Assembly: GCF_024979295.1 (NCBI RefSeq)
Contig: NZ_JANLCJ010000001.1
Coordinates: forward strand, 248,001-312,000
Source: Herbiconiux daphne
GTDB lineage: Bacteria; Actinomycetota; Actinomycetes; Actinomycetales; Microbacteriaceae
Direction: 5' to 3'
Length of the DNA: 64,000 nt
Shown: positions 18,030-25,002 of the stretch, piece by piece
Numbering within the stretch: position 1 is the stretch's first letter
How the letters are laid out: each line of letters starts with the position of its first letter
The notes under the pieces: model-generated
Database searches by the model: none
Seen by the model: only the letters and a program-made list of their open reading frames with translations
What the model was told of the DNA's origin: nothing
Made by a program: the position numbers and the translations under genes

Positions 18030-18356
18030 ATGGAACACACCGAGAACGACGGTCCCAGGTTTCGCTTCCTCATTGACATGGAGGTTGAGGTTGTGGACGT
18101 CGACTTGCTCAAGGCGGCGCAGCTGCAAGAGCAGGTTGATCAAGACGACGTCGAGGGAATTGCGCCGATCGATGAGCCCAACGAGTTGTCTGTACCGCGC
18201 GTGGTGAATCAAGTGATCGACTATGCAGCACTCAGCCGGTTGGGACTCAAGTTGCGGGGCGCGAGTATACTCCCGAGGCCGATAGGCGATGACGGAAATT
18301 GGGCCGGAATGAGGCTGGTCGGCTACCATTCCGGCCCGAAGACCAGGGACGAGTAG
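18030..18356 (+). CDS. Small phage cargo protein, unknown
   Basis: 108 residues if it starts at the ATG at 18030. An earlier in-frame ATG at 17904 would force translation through the hairpin and is less likely. The protein is acidic (FLIDMEVEVVDVDLLKAAQL, DQDDVEGIAPIDEPNE). It resembles many short hypothetical proteins of actinobacterial prophages; no function is recognised. Confidence 0.5.
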   Translation: MEHTENDGPRFRFLIDMEVEVVDVDLLKAAQLQEQVDQDDVEGIAPIDEPNELSVPRVVNQVIDYAALSRLGLKLRGASILPRPIGDDGNWAGMRLVGYHSGPKTRDE

Positions 18357-18444
18357 TTGGACCCAGTTGCCGAAATCTGAGTGCATCTCGATTCGCCGCG
18401 TGTCGTAACCCCGTTCCGTTGTACTGGGTGTGAACTTGCACCAC

Positions 18445-18460
18445 TCGAATATTCGTTCGA
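18445..18460 (+). promoter_or_regulatory. LexA-like SOS box
   Basis: TCGAATATTCGTTCGA matches the actinobacterial LexA operator TCGAAC-N4-GTTCGA at 11 of 12 fixed positions. It lies 19 bases before the ATG at 18480, where it would overlap the promoter. This suggests DNA-damage control of the 18480-18883 genes. Confidence 0.55.
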
Positions 18461-18479
18461 GAGATTGGAGCACTGATAT

Positions 18480-18722
18480 ATGTCTAGCAATGCGAAGTTC
18501 AAAATCGATCCCAAGGGCCAGGCTGAGCTCGAGAAGCGGGTCAGCGAGGAACTCAATAAGCGGGTGAATGCGGTACTGTCCGAAACGGTCGCCTCGTCCA
18601 ACGGCCAGTCTGAGGATGAGGTCCTCGCGTCACTCGTTCGCGGATTCAAGCAGAACGGGCTTGAGCCGAACGAAGATGCACTGCGCGTCTGGGCCAAGCA
18701 GATTGTGGCAGGCGAACTGTGA
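18480..18722 (+). CDS. Small SOS-linked prophage protein
   Basis: 80 residues, highly charged and helical (AELEKRVSEELNKRVNAVLS). The start at 18480 follows TTGGAGCAC. It lies immediately downstream of a LexA-like box and overlaps the next gene by GTGA. Function unknown. Helical acidic/basic proteins of this size in SOS-controlled prophage operons are often regulators or antirepressors, but nothing here proves that. Confidence 0.6.
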   Translation: MSSNAKFKIDPKGQAELEKRVSEELNKRVNAVLSETVASSNGQSEDEVLASLVRGFKQNGLEPNEDALRVWAKQIVAGEL

Positions 18723-18883
18723 GTGAGGTCGCGTGTCCGGCATGTGGCAAATCCGCGCCGGTCGAGCGGCACCCGCTGTATGGCCAGCGTTTGGGCCTTC
18801 CGCAGTATCTGGTCAAGTGCCCGACTTGCGGCGACCAGGGCACAAATCTTCACCCGGCTGTCGACAAGCGTCTAACGCTCTAG
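18719..18883 (+). CDS. 54-residue zinc-ribbon protein
   Basis: GTG at 18719 overlapping the previous stop. The protein begins VSEVACPACGKSAPVERH and has a second CPTCGDQG pair, giving a CxxC...CxxC zinc ribbon. It is probably co-expressed with the SOS-linked gene before it. Role unknown. Confidence 0.55.
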   Translation: MSEVACPACGKSAPVERHPLYGQRLGLPQYLVKCPTCGDQGTNLHPAVDKRLTL

Positions 18884-18924
18884 TCTCTACGAGGCCGGCG
18901 GCAAGGCCAAGGTAAAGTCTCACT

Positions 18925-19122
18925 ATGAGCGGCATGTGGAAGAAGCCTCAAGCGTTGCGCAACAAGTTGAATCCGGAATGGATTGTTTGGCTCACCGACG
19001 ACCAGACCAGCGAGCACATTCACGTTACAGACGGCCGTCGCGCACCGATGCCCACCATGGCGGACCAATGGGAGCCCGCGTCCGAAGACGAAAGAGATGT
19101 TCTGCGACGCACCAATTCTTGA
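18925..19122 (+). CDS. Small prophage protein, unknown
   Basis: 65 residues from the ATG at 18925; the upstream AAGGTAAAG is a weak ribosome binding site. Acidic C-terminus (WEPASEDERDVLRRTN). It is not recognised, and short length keeps confidence modest. Confidence 0.4.
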   Translation: MSGMWKKPQALRNKLNPEWIVWLTDDQTSEHIHVTDGRRAPMPTMADQWEPASEDERDVLRRTNS

Positions 19123-19229
19123 GGTCTCCCTTATCTGCACCGTCGTGTCCCGCTGATCAACTCAGCCGGTGTCGTACGTGTGTGATTTACTTGGGAAATC
19201 AGGCAATTTAGACGTTTCGGGAGGAACAA

Positions 19230-19418
19230 ATGGCACCGGTGATCGAAGTCACGCGTGACAGCCTGCTTGCGCGCCGAAGCGCAATCCTCGCGCGCCTTGA
19301 CTTGAGCGAGTCCGAATTCTGGGCGGTAAACGCAACTCGGACTCTTTCAAGTGACGAATGGGAAGCTAAGGAAGAACTCGAGGAAATTGAGTTCCTTTTA
19401 GGCGACGTCGCCTCATAA
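19230..19418 (+). CDS. 62-residue partner of the 19431 gene
   Basis: GGGAGGAAC precedes the ATG at 19230. The protein is helical and acidic (SLLARRSAILARLDLSESEF, SSDEWEAKEELEEIEFLLGD). It lies 12 bases upstream of a 235-residue gene. The arrangement of a small acidic protein followed by a larger one recalls toxin-antitoxin or phage defence pairs, but no known family is identified. Confidence 0.6.
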   Translation: MAPVIEVTRDSLLARRSAILARLDLSESEFWAVNATRTLSSDEWEAKEELEEIEFLLGDVAS

Positions 19419-19430
19419 GTTGGCGTCGAT

Positions 19431-20138
19431 ATGGTGAGCCTCGGAGAGCAGTCCGCCATATTCGCTCAGGAGTTGCACGACACGCTCCATGGTGTCCTCC
19501 CTGGTGAGTTCCAGATTATTTCGGTCGCATACAACGATCGGTATGTAGTCCGCCGGGACGGTGACAAGCCGCTAGATCAAAGGGTGCCTCTGTACGTAGG
19601 AGGCGAGCATCTGGCGGACTTGGGTGTTCAGATATTTCTAGGACTGGACAGTTCGGGCAAGTATCTCAAGGCGTGGACGTCGAACTTGGCAGTTCACTCT
19701 GTTCTCGATCGAACACCGCTCGTTCGGCAAGAATTTGACGCCCGCATGTCTACTGGAGCGCCGCTCGCGCACTGGCACGTGCACGCCGACCGAGGCGCTC
19801 TCTCGCATCTGCTGGGGAGAGCTCACGCAGTGCGGCCTGATGTGGTCCGAAAGCCACACGACCTTTCGTCACTTCATCTCCCAGTGGGCGGCGAACGATT
19901 CCGGCCATGCGTTGAAGACTTCTTAGAGTTTCTGGTGCGGGAATGCGGGGTAGACCGTCAAGAGGGCTGGGAAGCTGCGCTGCTTGCAGGACGCGCGCAA
20001 TGGAGGCGTCGGCAGTTTCGGTCCACTGTGCGCGATCTGCAAGAGGAAGCCGCAGATGTGCTCTCACAGCATGGATGGACGGTATCCCGTCCTGACCGAG
20101 AACTCGCGGAAGGTCAGGGCGTGCTCACGCGTTGGTAG
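19431..20138 (+). CDS. Conserved actinobacterial protein, unknown; possible two-gene cargo module
   Basis: 235 residues. The recognisable conserved segments are VPLYVGGEHLADLGVQIFLG, HWHVHADRGALSHLLGRAH and SSLHLPVGGERFRPCVEDFL, and the C-terminal 60 residues are a basic helix-rich tail. The repeated His/Asp/Arg residues could form an active site, but I cannot name an enzyme. I recall very similar proteins in other actinobacteria; they travel with a short upstream gene as here. Start choice: an ATG at 19431 lacks a strong ribosome binding site, so coupling to the upstream gene is likely. Confidence 0.65.
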   Translation: MVSLGEQSAIFAQELHDTLHGVLPGEFQIISVAYNDRYVVRRDGDKPLDQRVPLYVGGEHLADLGVQIFLGLDSSGKYLKAWTSNLAVHSVLDRTPLVRQEFDARMSTGAPLAHWHVHADRGALSHLLGRAHAVRPDVVRKPHDLSSLHLPVGGERFRPCVEDFLEFLVRECGVDRQEGWEAALLAGRAQWRRRQFRSTVRDLQEEAADVLSQHGWTVSRPDRELAEGQGVLTRW

Positions 20139-20144
20139 TGCCGG

Positions 20145-20675
20145 TTACAAATACGGCGCCCATGCCGCGAACTTCTTTCCCACGTCATCCATGGCTGTCT
20201 CAAGACCAAAGGCGAGAGTAATGCAATCTTCTCCGCTCGCATCCGTGCTGCACGGAGAGGCCAACCAGGCCTCAGATTTGTCGTTCGCCGCACTGGCTGC
20301 GGACACTGTCTCGTCGTAGAGGTCCTCGATCTCTTCAGGGACGGCGCCCACGTACATTCCGGTTCCCTCCTGGGCGGCGCCCGTGAGGGTGATGAATATG
20401 GTCTGCGCCGTGAAGGCGCCACTCATCAGGCCGGCGCTGCACAGGAAGGCCTCTAATGCCAGAGCCGAGCAACTGTTTCGTTCCCAATCTTCGGACCAAT
20501 CAGCAAGGTTGACCTGTTGTTCCGCCACAACGCCTGCCCATCGCTCAACTGACGCCGCGTCCTGGGTGGTAGTTGGTGCAGGTGTGGGAGTCATCGTGAT
20601 TGCAGCGGGTGACGAAGCACACCCGGCTAGGACCAACGTGGCTGTGAGCGTTGCTAGGACATATCGCGTTTTCAT
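20145..20675 (-). CDS. Secreted lipoprotein of the prophage cargo region
   Basis: 176 residues with a signal peptide (MKTRYVLATLTATLVLAGC) and an LAGC lipobox, so the mature protein is lipid-anchored at Cys19. A Thr/Pro linker follows, then a domain with several cysteines (NSCSALALEAFLCSAG, ASPCSTDASGEDC) that could form disulfides. Prophage lipoproteins frequently act in superinfection exclusion; that is only an analogy here. It points toward the convergent 19431 gene. Confidence 0.7.
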   Translation of the reverse strand: MKTRYVLATLTATLVLAGCASSPAAITMTPTPAPTTTQDAASVERWAGVVAEQQVNLADWSEDWERNSCSALALEAFLCSAGLMSGAFTAQTIFITLTGAAQEGTGMYVGAVPEEIEDLYDETVSAASAANDKSEAWLASPCSTDASGEDCITLAFGLETAMDDVGKKFAAWAPYL

Positions 20676-20753
20676 TGATTCCCCCTCAAGAACTGATGCT
20701 GAGCATAGGGGAAACGCGCTGCCGGTCGACTACCGAATCGAAGCCACTCAGAA

Positions 20754-21242
20754 CTATTCGTCCAACTCACCAAGAAGCTGCGGCAGGAACGAATCGAGGG
20801 TCTCTGCTGCTCCATAGTCGCGCGAGCTCCCCAGCGGCAGTGCAACAGTCCAGTCGGGGTAGTCCAGTTCGACGGCGAGGCGATCTGAGCGAAAGGCGTA
20901 GGCATCGTGGGTCACTACTGGGGCTGAAATGATCCTGACGGCCGCGAGGCCTCGCCGGCCCCGTGCAGAGACGAGGGGCCGTGCTGCACCCGGGGTGTGT
21001 ACTAAGTGCACGATTCGCTTGAGCGTGAATAGCACGACCTCGAATCCAACTTCGCTCTGATCGAAACTGCTTTTGACGGTCGCGGAAGCATACTCAATTG
21101 GGGCGTCCCCGATCAGAACAATGACGGCCGAGATCGCGTGATGCGTGGGCGAATTCTCGCCAAAGATGGTGGCCAGCGACTGCCAGTCCGCGTTTGCCGC
21201 TGCGATAGCCTGGTTGATCCTCTTGGTGTTCTCAATGTCCAT
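20754..21242 (-). CDS. Prophage protein of unknown function
   Basis: 162 residues from the ATG at 21242, with GGGAGG 5 bases upstream. It reads as a soluble alpha/beta protein (THHAISAVIVLIGDAPIEYA, VGFEVVLFTLKRIVHLVHTP). No family is recognised. The upstream side is the repeat cluster at 21283-21632. Confidence 0.6.
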   Translation of the reverse strand: MDIENTKRINQAIAAANADWQSLATIFGENSPTHHAISAVIVLIGDAPIEYASATVKSSFDQSEVGFEVVLFTLKRIVHLVHTPGAARPLVSARGRRGLAAVRIISAPVVTHDAYAFRSDRLAVELDYPDWTVALPLGSSRDYGAAETLDSFLPQLLGELDE

Positions 21243-21282
21243 AGGGGCCTCCCAATCTTGGGTACTCGAATACCGCTGCACT

Positions 21283-21632
21283 TGAACTTCACGCGCATCA
21301 CACGCGCGCGTTCGTGCGGTTCACTGGTGTACCGAGACATCTCGAACCGCGCAACGTCCTGGGATGAAGGTATGGGCAACGGCCGACATCGAACCGGCAC
21401 ATTTCTGAACTTCATGCGCATCACGCGCCTGCGCGCGGACTGGCACGGAATGTTTCCCCGTCACGTTTTGCGTCTCACACGCATCACGCGCGCGCGTTTG
21501 TTCTTGTACTGGTACACCTCGCCTGAGCGGCGTGTTCTTGAACCTCAGGCGCATTACGCGCGCGCGTCCATCTCCTCGAACGTTCGGCACTCACAGCGGT
21601 CGTTTCTGAACTTCACGCGTCGGGCGGGCGTT
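21283..21632 (+). repeat. Cluster of five imperfect GC-rich direct repeats
   Basis: Copies of a motif close to TGAACTTCACGCGCATCACG followed by CGCGCGCGT occur at about 21283-21311, 21406-21436, 21470-21496, 21536-21568 and 21606-21632 (the last one degenerate). Copies 2-5 are spaced 62-70 bases. The start of the inter-repeat segments after copies 1 and 3 is also similar, so the underlying unit is a longer decayed tandem repeat. No cas genes are near, so it is not called CRISPR. No gene is assigned to 21243-21698. Confidence 0.6.
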
Positions 21633-21698
21633 TATAAGCATCGGCTGGTCGACCCGCGCCTCTTGCGCTGGTGATCCCGCGGCTTCTACGGTGCGTGG

Positions 21699-22931
21699 AT
21701 GGGACGTAGAGCGAAGGGAACGGGCTCACTGTTTCTCGACTATCGAGGTTATTGGACGGCCACGATTGCCCTGCCCTCTGTAGACGGGAAGCGGCGTAGG
21801 AAAGTCTTCCGATCCCGTGATCGAGCTGAGGCGATGGGGGCGAGGCAGACATACTTGGTTGAGCATCCCGAGCTCAACCGTCTCGTACGAAATCGACGAA
21901 CTCGACCGCATGTGTCGGATGCGACCGATGTGACGGTCGCGGAGTGGCTGCGAGAGTGGCTTTCTTTCACAGCTATGGAGACGACCCGACCGAAGACGAT
22001 CCGTGGGTACATGACGGTTGTGAAGAATCAGATCAACCCGTATATCGGCCACATTCCATTGAAGGAGCTTCGGCCGAGGGATGTGCGGATGATGGCGGCG
22101 GGTATCTGCTCGTCTGGCCTGTCATCGACCACGGCTAATCAGGCACATCGTGTTCTCTCTGCTGCGCTCGTGGCAGCCGAGAGAGATGAGCTAGTGAACC
22201 GCAATGTGGCGAAGCTCATCCCGGCGCCTAGAAAGGCTGTGAGCCCACAGAAAGCACTGACGCTGGAGGAGTGCCACCGTGTCTTTGCTGCCGCCAAGGG
22301 CGACCCGCTCGAGTCACTTTGGATGGCAGCGTTGCTGACCGGAGCGCGGGAAGGGGAGCTGCTTGGCCTTGAGCGGGACCGGGTGAGCGATTTCCTTGAA
22401 ATCTCATGGCAGTTGCAACGGCTGATCTGGAGTCACGGTTGTGGAGGGAGGTGCGGAGCGTCTCGGGGTTCGGACTGCCCCGCTCGGGTAGTGCCGGCGC
22501 CGCCTGACTGGGAGAGCCGGCATGTAACCGGTGGCCTATGGCTGACCCGCCCGAAATCAAGAGCTAGCTGGCGGCTCGTTCCCGTGGTGGAACCGCTGAG
22601 GTCGAAGCTCGAGTCGCATATGCGTTCAGAGCAGGGCCCGAACCCGCACAATCTCGTGTGGCATCAGGACAACGGGCGGCCAATCGATCCGAAGAACCAT
22701 ATAAAGATGTGGCACGCGCTGCTCGAGAGAGCCCAGGTACCCCAGGTCCGGTTTCATGATGCGCGACATACGGCCGTGGACTTGCTGTACAGCGCGGACG
22801 TTCCCGAGGACGTAATACGCGAGATTGTCGGTCACTCCTCTTGGGAGATGACGCGCGTCTATAAGTCGAGAGCCAACCGTGCCCGGCTGACGTCGGCAAT
22901 GAACCAGCTGGGCGACTGGGTTTCCACCTGA
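21699..22931 (+). CDS. Tyrosine-type integrase (right end)
   Basis: 410 residues. The AP2-like N-terminus (GTGSLFLDYRGYWTATIALP) precedes a core-binding domain and a catalytic domain with Arg in TGAREGELLG, the box HDARHTAVDLLYS, GHSSWEMT and the nucleophile Tyr in RVYKSRA. A cysteine cluster (HGCGGRCGASRGSDCPA) sits inside the catalytic domain, as seen in some mycobacteriophage-type integrases. It is unrelated at close range to the left-end integrase, so two different insertions or a composite element may be present. Confidence 0.9.
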   Translation: MGRRAKGTGSLFLDYRGYWTATIALPSVDGKRRRKVFRSRDRAEAMGARQTYLVEHPELNRLVRNRRTRPHVSDATDVTVAEWLREWLSFTAMETTRPKTIRGYMTVVKNQINPYIGHIPLKELRPRDVRMMAAGICSSGLSSTTANQAHRVLSAALVAAERDELVNRNVAKLIPAPRKAVSPQKALTLEECHRVFAAAKGDPLESLWMAALLTGAREGELLGLERDRVSDFLEISWQLQRLIWSHGCGGRCGASRGSDCPARVVPAPPDWESRHVTGGLWLTRPKSRASWRLVPVVEPLRSKLESHMRSEQGPNPHNLVWHQDNGRPIDPKNHIKMWHALLERAQVPQVRFHDARHTAVDLLYSADVPEDVIREIVGHSSWEMTRVYKSRANRARLTSAMNQLGDWVST

Positions 22932-23142
22932 CGAATCTCGGCCCGGTCGCTGTTTCACCCTCGGCCGGTCGCGGGCCTGCACCATCACTGCGCCGAACTA
23001 CGCGGTCACTTAGGACGGTTCTATTCGCAGGTCGTCTTTGATCCGAACACCAACACCATGAAGGTCAAGACACGTAAGGTGCCGCTGGTCTTCCCTTTCG
23101 ACGTTCACCCGCTATGTTCGGCGGTAGGAGAGAGGGTGAAGA
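22932..23142 (+). other. Gap with possible coding remnant
   Basis: No complete gene. One frame is open right after the integrase stop (same frame as the integrase) and from about 23010 reads FYSQVVFDPNTNTMKVKTR and KVPLVFPFDVHPL, which looks protein-like but has no start or family. It may be the end of a gene disrupted by rearrangement. Confidence 0.25.
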
Positions 23143-23487
23143 TTGGGAATTCTCAAGTATCCAGGTGCGCCGGACTTTGCATACCCCGATGATGTATTAG
23201 CGACCATCCAGCACTTGATCACTACGCAACACAAAATGGGGCAGGGATTCTGGTTAGAGCGCCGCGGGATGGACGACAAGACTGTCGGCCATGACGCAAT
23301 TTGGATCGACCCGTCAAAGCACATCTACATCGAGTTCGATTCCCTCGACGACGTATTCGTCAACCAAGATTTGTTCAACTATTGGCAGATGCTTCTAACG
23401 GTTGAGGGTGCCGATCGCCTAATCCTCCATCCCGACGAAGAGACAATGGCAAAGATCAAGAAATGGATCGCGGACGGCGAGGACTAG
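23143..23487 (+). CDS. DUF7882-like small protein at prophage right end
   Basis: 114 residues starting MGILKYPGAPDFAYPDDVLA; GGAGAGAG lies upstream. The layout (MGxLxY start, a D-x-x-L-x-x-L-type helix, a Trp-containing strand AIWIDPSKHIYIEFDS, and NQDLFNYWQMLLTVEGADRL) parallels the DUF7882 proteins of Microbacteriaceae, one of which is at 61830-62174. In annotation pipelines the family is sometimes labelled ATP-dependent DNA ligase, but no ligase motif exists in a protein of this length. Function unknown. Its stop touches the right-end GTCCGCA repeat. Confidence 0.65.
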   Translation: MGILKYPGAPDFAYPDDVLATIQHLITTQHKMGQGFWLERRGMDDKTVGHDAIWIDPSKHIYIEFDSLDDVFVNQDLFNYWQMLLTVEGADRLILHPDEETMAKIKKWIADGED

Positions 23488-23509
23488 TCCGCAGATAGTC
23501 CGCAAGAGC
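23486..23509 (+). repeat. Right-end paired GTCCGCA repeat
   Basis: Reads AGTCCGCA, three bases, AGTCCGCA, then AGAGC. It has the same spacing and orientation as the left-end copy at 7090-7113. It is taken as the right boundary marker of the first element. Confidence 0.45.
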
Positions 23510-23655
23510 GTCAATCGAGCGCTCAACTCGACGACAACATCCAACCACGACACCCGCGTAATCTAGGGTCTCACTAGGATGGACAACGCCAGCCAACCGG
23601 TATCGGTTAGTTCATCCTCAACTAGGGCGCGCCGCGGTCAATATGAGCTAAACTC

Positions 23656-24099
23656 GTGTTCGTGGTGCGGCGTGAGCAACAACGTAAGAGAGCCGAGTCG
23701 CGGGCGCAGAAGTCGGTCGATCGCACGGTCGCCGAGCAGCACCACGGCTCATACCGCCCGCCACCGCGCGGCGACTGCGTCGAAAAGGAGTTCGTGCAGC
23801 CGCTCGACGACGCTTACACGCTTCGAATCGACACGCGCCTCTGGAGGCGGGAGGGGCGCCTGGTCGACTTCGTCCTTCTGCTTCAAGCTCCCGACTGGGA
23901 GGGGTGGACGACACTCTCGCGAGTCGACTGCTGCTGGGGGTTCTGCCACCTTCATCCTCCCGGCGACGACAATGCCGGCAGACATGAACCGATCATGCGG
24001 CTGGACACGGTGGACGACGTCGAGTCCGCTCACGAAATCGCCTACGACAGGCTGTCGAGGCTCGGGTATACAATCCGTGACAGGAGGGGTCATGACTGA
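23656..24099 (+). CDS. Conserved hypothetical protein
   Basis: 147 residues from a GTG at 23656 (start uncertain, no clear ribosome binding site). A basic N-terminal 35 residues is followed by a compact domain (VQPLDDAYTLRIDTRLWRRE, LSRVDCCWGFCHLHPPGDDN) with a Cys-Cys and His cluster. I do not recognise the family. The stop overlaps the next gene by 8 bases (ATGACTGA), so both are co-translated. Confidence 0.6.
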   Translation: MFVVRREQQRKRAESRAQKSVDRTVAEQHHGSYRPPPRGDCVEKEFVQPLDDAYTLRIDTRLWRREGRLVDFVLLLQAPDWEGWTTLSRVDCCWGFCHLHPPGDDNAGRHEPIMRLDTVDDVESAHEIAYDRLSRLGYTIRDRRGHD

Positions 24100-24523
24100 C
24101 GACATCCGCGAACTCGACGAGTTCCGACGCGAGGTGCACTTCGCCCTCGCGAACGACTCAGGCGACGACCTCGGCCTCGCCGTGGTCGATGTCGACGGCA
24201 ACAGTCCGGTGGTCGTGGCGCTGGGTGACGAGCGCCTCGCCGTGCTGCTCCGTCGTGTTCAGGCCGTGGGCGGTTTCGCGAACGCCTTTGTTCGTCGCAC
24301 CGACGGCGTCGCTGTCGTGGCTTTCCTCGATGCGAACGGTGCGATCGACCCGGCGTCCGCCGATGACATGACCGGAGACGATCGACCGAGTGCCGACGCG
24401 ACGGTCGACATCTTCATCGACTACCTGTTGAACAAGCCGGGTGGTGTGCTGCTGCCGAAGAGCCTCGCAACGGAAGAGTCAGCTCAGATCGTTCGTGCCC
24501 GGCAGGAACCCGTTTCGGTCTGA
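24092..24523 (+). CDS. Conserved hypothetical acidic protein
   Basis: 143 residues with CAGGAGGGG before the ATG at 24092. The protein is acidic and Val/Ala/Asp-rich (LGLAVVDVDGNSPVVVALGD, DMTGDDRPSADATVDIFIDY). It is coupled to the preceding gene. The pair could be a small two-component module of chromosomal or prophage origin; no function is recognised. Confidence 0.6.
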   Translation: MTDDIRELDEFRREVHFALANDSGDDLGLAVVDVDGNSPVVVALGDERLAVLLRRVQAVGGFANAFVRRTDGVAVVAFLDANGAIDPASADDMTGDDRPSADATVDIFIDYLLNKPGGVLLPKSLATEESAQIVRARQEPVSV

Positions 24524-24561
24524 GGCGCACGCCCGAGAACGATCGACGAAGGGGCGCAACC

Positions 24562-24891
24562 ATGGAATGCCAGGTCAGGGGATGCTCCCGCGCGGCGACG
24601 ACCGTTGCGTCGCTCGGCAGCGAGACCGGGCCGGTGCTCGAGGCGCGGGTGTGCGCCGACCACGATCTCGAGCTCGCGGCGGGCTCGGCGTTTCAGGTCA
24701 ATCTCGACAGCGGCGAGATCCTGATGAGCGAAGACCTCCCGCTCGAGCTGCTCGATTACACCGTGAACTCCGACGTCAGCGGCGCCACCATCACGGTGTC
24801 GCTCGGGCGGTCGGCCGAGGTGCGGCAGGTGATCGCCTTCCGCGTGCCGACCGGGTTCCGCTTCGGCACCTACGGCGACTACCTCTCCTGA
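24562..24891 (+). CDS. Small hypothetical protein with N-terminal cysteines
   Basis: 109 residues beginning MECQVRGCSRAATTVASLG, with a further CADH motif near residue 35. The two Cys-His groups may bind zinc. The remainder is beta-rich. It follows the 24092 gene by 38 bases and may share its transcript. Not recognised. Confidence 0.55.
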   Translation: MECQVRGCSRAATTVASLGSETGPVLEARVCADHDLELAAGSAFQVNLDSGEILMSEDLPLELLDYTVNSDVSGATITVSLGRSAEVRQVIAFRVPTGFRFGTYGDYLS

Positions 24892-25002
24892 CACGAGCGC
24901 CTGTGGCGCCGCGCGACGCGCACAGGATGCCGCGGCCCACCTGGCCCAGCCGATCGGGCGCGACCCGGGCGCGCGTTCATCCCGCGGCGGTAGCATGCGG
25001 GC

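Larger units (their letters stand above)
7056..23510. mobile_element. Degenerate prophage or phage satellite
   Basis: The boundaries are inferred. Tyrosine integrases face outward at both ends (7078-8205 minus, 21699-22931 plus), and a paired AGTCCGCA-type repeat occurs at 7090-7113 and 23486-23509. Between them lie a repressor/excisionase switch, short overlapping early genes, a tape measure protein, tail-tip proteins with an SGNH esterase, and small cargo genes. No terminase, portal, capsid, head-tail connector, holin or endolysin is recognisable, so it is not a complete phage. No attL/attR core duplication could be identified by eye. Confidence 0.8.

Noticed and set aside
21283..21632. CRISPR array reading of the five repeats
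   Set aside because: Repeat identity is low, the first interval is 123 bases, parts of the spacers resemble each other and no cas gene is present.
21138..21674. 178-codon plus-strand frame across the repeat cluster
   Set aside because: It is composed of the repeats translated (LNFTRITRAR-like units), and part is antisense to the 20754 gene; no ribosome binding site.
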